Assembly (NCBI RefSeq): GCF_022458985.1
Contig: NC_061782.1
Location: forward strand, 14,491,172-14,555,171
Source of the DNA: Mugil cephalus
Taxonomy: Eukaryota > Chordata > Actinopteri > Mugiliformes > Mugilidae
Length of the DNA: 64,000 nucleotides
Reading direction: 5' to 3'
The translations under genes and the position numbers were made by a program. Shown here one piece after another: positions 57,071-64,000 of this stretch (position 1 is its first letter; every line of letters begins with the position of its first letter). The notes beneath the pieces are model-generated. The model saw nothing but the letters and a program-made list of their open reading frames with translations, was not told where the DNA came from and did no database searches.

Positions 57071-58550
57071 CCTGGGCCTTCAGGGCTGGGCAACGGTGGG
57101 TTCCCTGCCTCCATTCAAGAGCAAAGGAAGATCCGTTTAATCCTATAGGATAAGTGTAACACTGAGCCCCTGAATTTCTGGTCAGAAGAAAAGTTTATTT
57201 AAGTTATCTAGCGCGCAGCTGATTGTCGGGGATTAAGGGAAGATAGTCATGAGGAATTGTTAGTTTGATAGCACTACAAAAAAATAGTCCCGTACGGCTT
57301 GTTCTGGAGGAAGTAATTCACAGTTCGGCCTGATTGAATCACCGAATCACCCTGAAACACAGAGAAGAACGTGCAGTATAAGAGTCATTTGACATTTTAT
57401 TTTTTCCCGCAATATTTATCGGAAAATTACAATATAGACTATGTTTACAAAGAAATCAAGTGAATGCGTGCGAATTATTGCGCAGAATTGGATACGAAGA
57501 CACTGTAATCGATGCCCGCAAAACAGGAACATTTAGTTAATGCTACGTGGTGCAAGGGTATGTGCGTGTTTTATTCCTAAATGCGCATCTGTTCCTTGTT
57601 CCCGTTTCCCTGCATTTATGAACCACCTAAAACGGACCACTGGATGATTTTAATTTGTTCCGATGCCCGGAGAATTTAACAGAGAAATGATTCCCCGGCA
57701 GAAAATAAAAGGTGGATTGGGACATCAGTGAAGCCCCGTAGGCATTGATATGGGACATTTGCATCACTAATCCAGACGCTCCTTTCCTAACACTGGATGA
57801 AGGGTTATTCCCCCAATAACCCCGTCTGACCCTTAGGTCCCTTTCCTTTGGCTCAAGCAGGCCTTTTGCAAGCTTCTTGTGTGCAAATTAGGATTAGAGG
57901 GAGAAAAAAAAGTGATTTGGAAGGGGGAACTTCTGAGGGATGTTTTTGGATTAAGATTTAAAGAGAAATGACAAGTAAGATAAGACAAAGCAGGAAACCA
58001 TCTTGTTGTTTCACTTTTTTTTTAATGCACAGCAAACTATTTCTGCACGGAAAGCATCAGGAAAACAGTGTAATTACAGGACCATTTCTTTAATTTGTAA
58101 TCACCAAAGAACTTTTTGTCCCAATAGCTGTGAAATAAACAACAACTTTGTCCATTGCGATTTTACCGGCATATACATCTAACTGACAGGGATCAAGATG
58201 CACAGGCAACCTTAACGTAGATAAGTTAATTTATCCAAATCAATTCAAGCTACGTTGTGCCTGAGTTAAGGGGTTGGATTCAGATTTTCCTGAAAAGTGG
58301 CCAGTGCACATTACACAAGTTTGTTTGCGAGTGCCAAGCTAAAATGGTCTGAGTGACCACAGTGAACTGTCAGAGCTGTAACACTGAGGTGTTGGACGCC
58401 GTGAACTGGATGGCCTGACAGTCAGCAGCCAATGGACTGAGGGCTGATGTCACTGCTGGGGAGACAGAGATCAGCAGTGGTGGCATCATTTACAGGGCAT
58501 TTGGACTGGACTTATAGTGGCTGCAGCCCGTAGCAGAATGCAGCAAAGAT
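57071..58550. other. wnt8b upstream region with OTX-type motif cluster
   Basis: TAATCC or its reverse complement GGATTA, the OTX/bicoid-type homeodomain core, occurs at 57138-57143, 57230-57235, 57768-57773, 57891-57896 and 57948-57953. The 57660-57900 part is repeat-poor and CNE-like. No exon seen. Confidence 0.45.
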
Positions 58551-58576
58551 TTTTATTTATTTATTTATTTATTTTT
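58551..58576. repeat. (TTTA)n microsatellite
   Basis: About six TTTA units between wnt8b and scd. Confidence 0.85.
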
Positions 58577-58674
58577 GCATGGAAAAACTGAAATTGCTGC
58601 AAGTATATCACATTCACTGCTGGTACATAAAACAGACAGAGGATGCACTGTAGCTCTTTCTTTGCCATAATTCG

Positions 58675-58688
58675 CCAACAGGGGGAGC
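58675..58688 (+). promoter_or_regulatory. CTCF-like motif
   Basis: Reads CCAACAGGGGGAGC, with the AGGGGG core and A/C variants at tolerated positions. Orientation is rightward. Confidence 0.45.
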
Positions 58689-58803
58689 AAGCGCAAACAT
58701 ATTCAAACGTTTATGTGCTTGATAACAACCCATAAAGCCTCTTTATGGAGTCCCACAAGGTGGGGGTTATTTATTTACTTGTCCAGCTTGTGCTCAAACA
58801 CAG

Positions 58804-58833
58804 GGAGCTGGCACGGAGCTGGCACGGAGCTGG
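58804..58833. repeat. 11-bp tandem repeat, 2.7 copies
   Basis: Units of GGAGCTGGCAC, two exact copies and a partial third. Confidence 0.85.
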
Positions 58834-59340
58834 TGCTTTGTTCAAGGATACTAAAGATACAGCAGGTCGGGGAGCAGGCTACACGGTGGCAGTCAGTTTT
58901 AAATTGAGTCCACTGGTTATTACAACAGGTGTTTTTTTTGTTTTTGTTTTTAAATCCTGTTTCAGCTTCTAAGTCTGCACATTACACTTTAAGTGCTGCA
59001 AAAACTGACCTTTAAGACTCCTCGAGGAATGTTCAAACCATATCGGCACATGATTTAAATAAGAACAGGTGGTGCCACAAGAGCAGAGGACTTATAACAA
59101 TGTTAGATGTGACTGAGACAAGCAAGTCGGGCACGAAACAACAGGGGGGTGGAGGGGAGATCCTCATCTGTGTAGGCGTGTAGACAAAATGTCTGGAAAC
59201 AGGCGTGGCAGATGTCAGAGCTGGTATGGCCAGGTTATCGTGTCAGTAGCAAGAAGATAAAACCAGTCAAATTCTTAACTCCCTATAGGACCAGTGTGTG
59301 GGATCAGATTATCCAAACTAACATCAGCAAAGAACAAACT

Positions 59341-59372
59341 CGTTCCACGTGTACGTTCACGTTCCACGTGTA
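59341..59372. repeat. Direct repeat with two CACGTG E-boxes
   Basis: CGTTCCACGTGTA occurs at 59341-59353 and again at 59360-59372, each with a full CACGTG palindrome. The spacing (19 bp start to start) does not match a carbohydrate response element. Confidence 0.5.
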
Positions 59373-59606
59373 AATGTGACGTAATAAATACTAGTTTAAA
59401 ATATATACTACACGAATTTAAGTGTGCAGTTATAACTTCGTGGCATCAACTTGTCAGTATCTTGTTTTATTCTTTTTGCCACGTTTCTTTATAGGAGTCG
59501 GTACAGTTACTATGGTACCTTAAATAATCAGTTCATTATCAGTAGTTATTATTCTGATATCCAAAACTACTGATTAAAAAGTGTAACAGTAATGGTGTGT
59601 TCAGTT

Positions 59607-59612
59607 TTTATT
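59607..59612 (-). promoter_or_regulatory. scd: Candidate poly(A) signal of scd
   Basis: AATAAA in scd sense about 1.4 kb after the stop. SCD genes often have long 3' UTRs, so this is one of several options. Confidence 0.25.
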
Positions 59613-59980
59613 CAATATATGAATCGGGAGTATTACAGAATTCCAACATATTTGTTCACATGTAGAAAATTTGGTTTATTTGCGGTACATACGATACATA
59701 CAAAAACATTCTTTGAAAAAAAAGTGCCATTTTTAACACCATTGCACTGTTACCGTTGCTCTGTAAAGGCAACAGATATTACAACAGTATCACTAAGGAT
59801 GTCATAGCCACGTTTGCTTCAGAGTAATGCAGTTGTTTGGTTACAGAAAAGTGAAAACATGGCAAGCCAGAATTTCATTTTAAATGGGAAAAAGGGAATT
59901 CACTTTTTCAAGAGTTCCTCGAAAGCAGACAGACACCAAACAACCGATTCGACAGAATCCTAAGCCCTAATTCATTCACG

Positions 59981-60017
59981 TTTTTTTTTCTTTCTTTCTT
60001 TCTTTTTTTTTTTTTTT
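59981..60017. repeat. T-rich tract with TTTC units
   Basis: T run interrupted by three or four TTTC units, probably inside or just beyond the scd 3' UTR. Confidence 0.8.
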
Positions 60018-61039
60018 AAACAGGTGTGCAAACCTCATAAGGCATATGGGCAAGACTCCTCATAAATGTTTCAATAATATCACCAAGCACAAAAATATAA
60101 GCCTCTATATGCATGCCTTTTGGCCTTATTTGAAGGAGAGGGGGAACGTGTGACTGTATTTGAAATGAATAGAAAATAAATGCAAAAATAATTATTTCTT
60201 CCAGCTTAAAAGTGACATGTCTCGTTTTAAGGTTTCAGTCCAGAGGCACCTACATAGAGAGACCGAATGATGGAGTCTGAGGCGGCGTCACATTTTCAAC
60301 AAGAGGTATACATAGTGTTATACCAGGAAAGGTGTGAACTTAAGTTTTTAGTCAGTATACGAAAACTCATTAAATATCCCCAAGTGTGGAGCAGGTATGA
60401 CAAGAGGGGGTAGTTCAATAGAGGACTGACTGTGTTGACGTTGGCCTTGAATACAGCAGGTTTAGGAAGACTACTAGTTTACCTAAAATAGAGCAACCCT
60501 TAGCTTAAAATAGCCAAATACCAAGCTATAACTGCACTTTATGGAATGAAACAAAGCACTACTGACAGGAGCTTCAACAATAGACATCAGTCTTGTCTGC
60601 AGAGAAACCTTACTATTAAGGGTTTCAATAAAGCTTTCAAAGTGCCAAATACTATTAATAAATAGCAAATTAATAAATAAAAAGGTACAGTAAATTATTC
60701 TGTAATCACTGCTTTTACACACTGCTATTGTTTTGTTGTGCTAATGTGGCCAAAATAGACTTTCAATCTCCTCCCGCCTGTTTGATATTATGGTAAAAAA
60801 GCTGTGCTTCCACGAGCAGCCAAATCGCTGCCCGCGGATAAGAGTAGGTGAGAACACTTCAAAACTTAAACAGACCCACACATTTTATGGAAAGGTCCAT
60901 TAGTCTCAAGAAGAGGTTTAATTTATAATCTGAAGCATGGTAATCACCACTCGATAAGTGAAATGCTGCTATACCTGCTGCTACGTTCTGTCTTGGTACG
61001 ACATATTGTATCAGTTGCCGAGCGCATAGCGGCCGTGAC

Positions 61040-61239
61040 TCAGCCGCTTTTGTTGCTGCCGTCCCCGGTTCGCTGTATGCGGGCAACAATGATTTCCTTT
61101 GAAACCTTCTTGCGGTCCTCGGCCAAACCCAGAAAGCACATCAGGTCGATGAAGGCAGTGGTGAGGTTGAGCTTGCAGCCGAACTCACTCGTAGCGTAGT
61201 CGAAAGGGAATGTGTGGTGGTAGTTGTGGAAGCCTTCCC
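61040..61239 (-). CDS. scd: scd last exon with histidine box 3
   Basis: Encodes GEGFHNYHHTFPFDYATSE, the region FIDLMCFLGLAEDRKKVS and a C-terminus ending RTGDGSNKSG. Stop TGA at 61042-61040. Confidence 0.97.
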
Positions 61240-64000
61240 CTGAAATACAAAAACGGAAACTTAAGTGTTTTGTTTAATGTCGACTACAGGGTTAATTTAT
61301 TCTTGTGACGGAGCTGCGTCAGCTGTTTTGCAGCATGTGACTGATAATTTGATTTGAATGTAGGTGGAGATTTATTTTTGGATTTTAAAAACCTAAAGGC
61401 CGACCATTAAGTAATGCAATTCACAAGCTCCCGAAACTTAATTTTCTAAGTCATACTGTTTCACTCTCTGCAGACCAAGGGAGTGCGTCAGGGATTTAAT
61501 AAGTATCTTCCATCACAAGTTTCCCCTGACCAGGGCTTGATGCAAGTCAAATGTCATTTATCAAAATGGACTGGGAATGAGGGTGAGAACAAGAAGGTAA
61601 ACAATACATAGGACTGTTTTCTGTTTTCTGGGGAGATTATCATCGGAAAATTTCAATCATGAATTTCGGAAACTTTCCTTCTCTAGCTATCGCTCCTAAG
61701 CATCAAGAGCAGCTGCAGAAGAAACTAAAAAATGACTTGCAGTACAACACCATTTCCTGTACGCTTTTTCTGCTTGCTCTCAGTTACTGGAGAACATTTC
61801 ATGAGGCCCAGGACAATAAAAAATTACATCTTTCTTGCACGTGTCCTAGGCAAGATGATGTTAGTTCTGCTATATTCAAGCATGTGCTATTTGCAGCAAC
61901 ACACCCCTGTGTTTTTAGCCGCCACGAATAAAGTTGATACTTGTGGGAAATAGTGTTGCTAAAAATAACAGAACTAAACAGTTTGGAAGCTGACGACCTC
62001 TGCATCTGAAGTCTAAAAATAGCAGGCAAGACAAAATAAACATCAGCCTCTAGATTACCCCACTGTTCCCTACAGATGCCCCACTGCAGGTGACTCTACA
62101 AGCAATTGATCCTGTCCCCTTTAGTCACATGCAGACATAAAATTACACAAAAAATGATTAAGCGGAGATAATACGATGTAATAAGTTACTGCAAAACAAA
62201 TAACACAATCATTACCTATGGCACTGAATGCAACCAGCGAGTTCTCCCTTGGGTTAATGGTCTTGTCATACGGCCTGTTGCCCCATATGTGCGCGGCGCT
62301 GTTGACCAGCCAGGTGGCGTTGAGCACCATGGTGTATCTCAGGAGTCCAGAGACAAAGTATCCCACAGCCAAGGATTCACCCCAGAAGTACCAGGGGACC
62401 AACGTGGGCACGAGGAAGCAAAGAAGCACCACAGAGAGCTTGTAGTGCCTGGAAAGAAAGGACAAACTGTAAGTCACACAGATCCAGCATTATTGATGCT
62501 TCAGTCTAGAATATTAAATCTCTTTGATCCGATGTCAAAAGTCAAGACTGCATTACATAATCCAGCAACGTGTTAACAGAAATGTAAACATTTTTATCTG
62601 CATCCAATGCAAGTTTGAAGAGTTTATTTGCTCAATGTGATTATCTGCAGACAGATTTCACATTACTTCACTGCGAGAGGTCGGCCTTGACCCCCGATAA
62701 TCTCCTCCGCCTGAGAGGAGCAGTGAGAATCTGGGATTTTATCCAGACGTGAAGAAATGTTGACTAATGACCAGACAGTGAAGAAAACGTGGACATGCCG
62801 TGAGGGGACATTGTGGTCACTTTAACTCAGACTATCACATCCTGTGCAGCTTGACCAAAAGAGGAAACGCAATTTTGATAACCACATTAAGAGCAACATA
62901 GTACCCTGCGAACACATTTATATCTGCAACGCGTCTTCTGTAATACAGATGTGGTCGAAGGCAACATTCAGTGTTTTTGCAGAGAGAAGTGTGATATTTA
63001 AATATCAGGTCATGAGATTAAGTCGTGAAAGTCAACACAAAAGTAAGCACTGTGCTGTTGACACCTGGTGGTGCCTGTTCGCGCTGACATATGCAAATAA
63101 AGTTGTGTTCATGTAAACACAACCGCCAAAAACACAATGTTTTGGGAAGCACATGTGTATTAATGTTCACAGATTTCCAACCAGACTGAGTGTTCGTGGT
63201 CAAGGGCATGTGTGTGTTGCATTATTGCAACAGCAAAATAGTTGCACATGTCCCCGTAGCGACAGTCGCTGATTACATACTGTCTCTTTCTGCGGCTGAC
63301 AAGGATCAGTTTAGTCTGGCATTGTTCAGCTCCTCAAACATCTGCTTTCTCACCGTCTTTGGAACATCACCACTTTATCTTGCTTCAGGTCTGTCAGCTC
63401 CAGTTTCTTCCCCTTTTCGATGACGTCGGGATGCTTGCGAACCAGCAGCCAGCCGACGTGGGAGAAGAAGAAGCCGCGCGTGGCGTTGTGGGGGTCGGCG
63501 TCCGTCTCAGAGTACTTGTGGTGAACGCGGTGGTCCCTCGCCCACTCATATATGTCGTTCTGCACAGAGACACAAGCAGAGATAGGGACGATTACGGGAG
63601 GCGCCCACAGATTTGTGCAAGACTTTCAAATCATTAAATTAAGGCCAGAGACACAACAACAAATGCATATCGGATTACATGTTTTAACTCAGAAAACCAC
63701 ACCACTTGTACTCTATATTTGTGAATGTGATGAATATTAAAAATTAGGATTCATCCATGTATTTTGAAATAAAAAATACTGTGCATGAATAATACCTGGC
63801 ACTCTATATATAGTATGATTAACCAAATATTTTTATGGAATATATTTACAGTTTTCTCCGTTTTACCTGGAATGCCATGGAGTTAGCGAGAGCAAGGAAG
63901 ACTCGCAGGGGGAAAGAAGCCTTATAGGATCTATGGCTCCACAATCTGTGGGCTCCAGCGGTCACGCCCAGAGCGCTGATCATGTAGCATACAGCACCTG
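61040..64000 (-). CDS. scd: Stearoyl-CoA (delta-9) desaturase, C-terminal part; N-terminus beyond window
   Basis: Visible exons in order of translation: 64000-63867 (cut by the edge), 63559-63354, 62448-62216, 61239-61040. They give about 256 residues of a protein that is 359 aa in human, so about 100 N-terminal residues lie outside. SCD is an ER-membrane di-iron enzyme that inserts the cis-delta-9 double bond into palmitoyl- and stearoyl-CoA using cytochrome b5. All three histidine boxes are present: HRLWSH, RDHRVHH and FHNYHH, as is the extra conserved NSAAHIWG. Long hydrophobic segments and the C-terminal KSG are as in the family. Teleosts carry more than one scd copy; which one this is cannot be decided here. 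It is transcribed toward wnt8b in tandem. Confidence 0.96.
61240..63353. other. scd: scd introns (last two)
   Basis: Apart from the 62216-62448 exon this is intron, 976 and 905 bp. No nested gene recognised. Confidence 0.6.
62216..62448 (-). CDS. scd: scd exon with transmembrane pair and NSAAH
   Basis: Encodes LPTLVPWYFWGE-like PTLVPWYFWGES, LNATWLVNSAAHIWGNRPYD and PRENSLVAFSAIG. Acceptor TTCCAG, donor ATAG|GTAATG. Confidence 0.97.
63354..63559 (-). CDS. scd: scd exon with histidine box 2
   Basis: Encodes NDIYEWARDHRVHHKYSETD, then ATRGFFFSHVGWLLVRKHP and KVVMFQRR. The terminal Arg is split by donor CG|GTGAGA. Confidence 0.97.
63867..64000 (-). CDS. scd: scd exon with histidine box 1 (5' border beyond window)
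   Basis: Encodes ALGVTAGAHRLWSHRSYKA and ALANSMAFQ, matching human. Phase-0 donor CAG|GTAAAA. Truncated by the window edge. Confidence 0.95.

Larger units (their letters stand above)
58577..61039. other. wnt8b-scd interval, probably including scd 3' UTR
   Basis: Non-coding. It contains a CTCF-like motif, an 11-bp tandem repeat, a CACGTG direct repeat and a T-rich tract. The part nearest 61040 is probably scd 3' UTR. No other gene recognised. Confidence 0.5.

Noticed and set aside
63061..63085. ACACCTGGTGGTGCC, a further CTCF-like word in the scd intron
   Set aside because: The core doublet departs from consensus on either strand; too weak to list.

Overview
The window is nuclear DNA from a ray-finned (teleost) fish. 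It holds split vertebrate genes with GT-AG introns, long non-coding stretches, fish-type microsatellites and a Tc1/mariner-type inverted-repeat remnant. All four recognised proteins are close to their mammalian orthologues. The compact introns (about 90 bp to 3 kb) and sparse interspersed repeats would suit a percomorph, but the species cannot be fixed from this sequence alone.

Layout: 1-34.2 kb has no gene I can support. It is a gene desert with CNE-like (conserved-non-coding-element-like) blocks separated by AT-rich and simple-repeat spacers. From 34.2 to 36.7 kb lies cuedc2 on the + strand, with a non-coding first exon and eight coding exons (284 aa). From 40.2 to 46.3 kb lies hif1an (FIH-1, the asparaginyl hydroxylase of HIF) on the - strand, with eight coding exons (354 aa). 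cuedc2 and hif1an are tail to tail. From 52.4 to 56.8 kb lies wnt8b on the - strand, with six coding exons (360 aa). From 61.0 kb to the right edge lies a stearoyl-CoA desaturase gene (scd) on the - strand; its last four coding exons are visible and the N-terminal part is beyond the window.

scd, wnt8b and hif1an lie in the same relative order and orientation as the human 10q24 block SCD-WNT8B-SEC31B-NDUFB8-HIF1AN-PAX2, but nothing recognisable as sec31b or ndufb8 lies between wnt8b and hif1an. cuedc2, which in human is elsewhere in 10q24, sits on the side where PAX2 would be expected. The genes do not form an operon or a pathway. They encode a signalling adaptor (cuedc2), an oxygen sensor (hif1an), a secreted brain-patterning ligand (wnt8b) and a lipid enzyme (scd). 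The shared feature is likely regulatory: a developmental gene and a desert with enhancer-like blocks, interspersed with housekeeping genes.

I found no convincing new molecular system. The items most worth checking are an OTX-type motif cluster upstream of wnt8b, a divergent arrangement of CTCF-like motifs around cuedc2, a CpG-rich island with a perfect ISRE inside hif1an intron 1, an NFI half-site cluster and several dyad-symmetric sites in the desert, a dense TAGC/GCTA word cluster downstream of cuedc2 exon 1, and a fold-back Tc1-type MITE. All functional statements about non-coding DNA are inference from motif reading.
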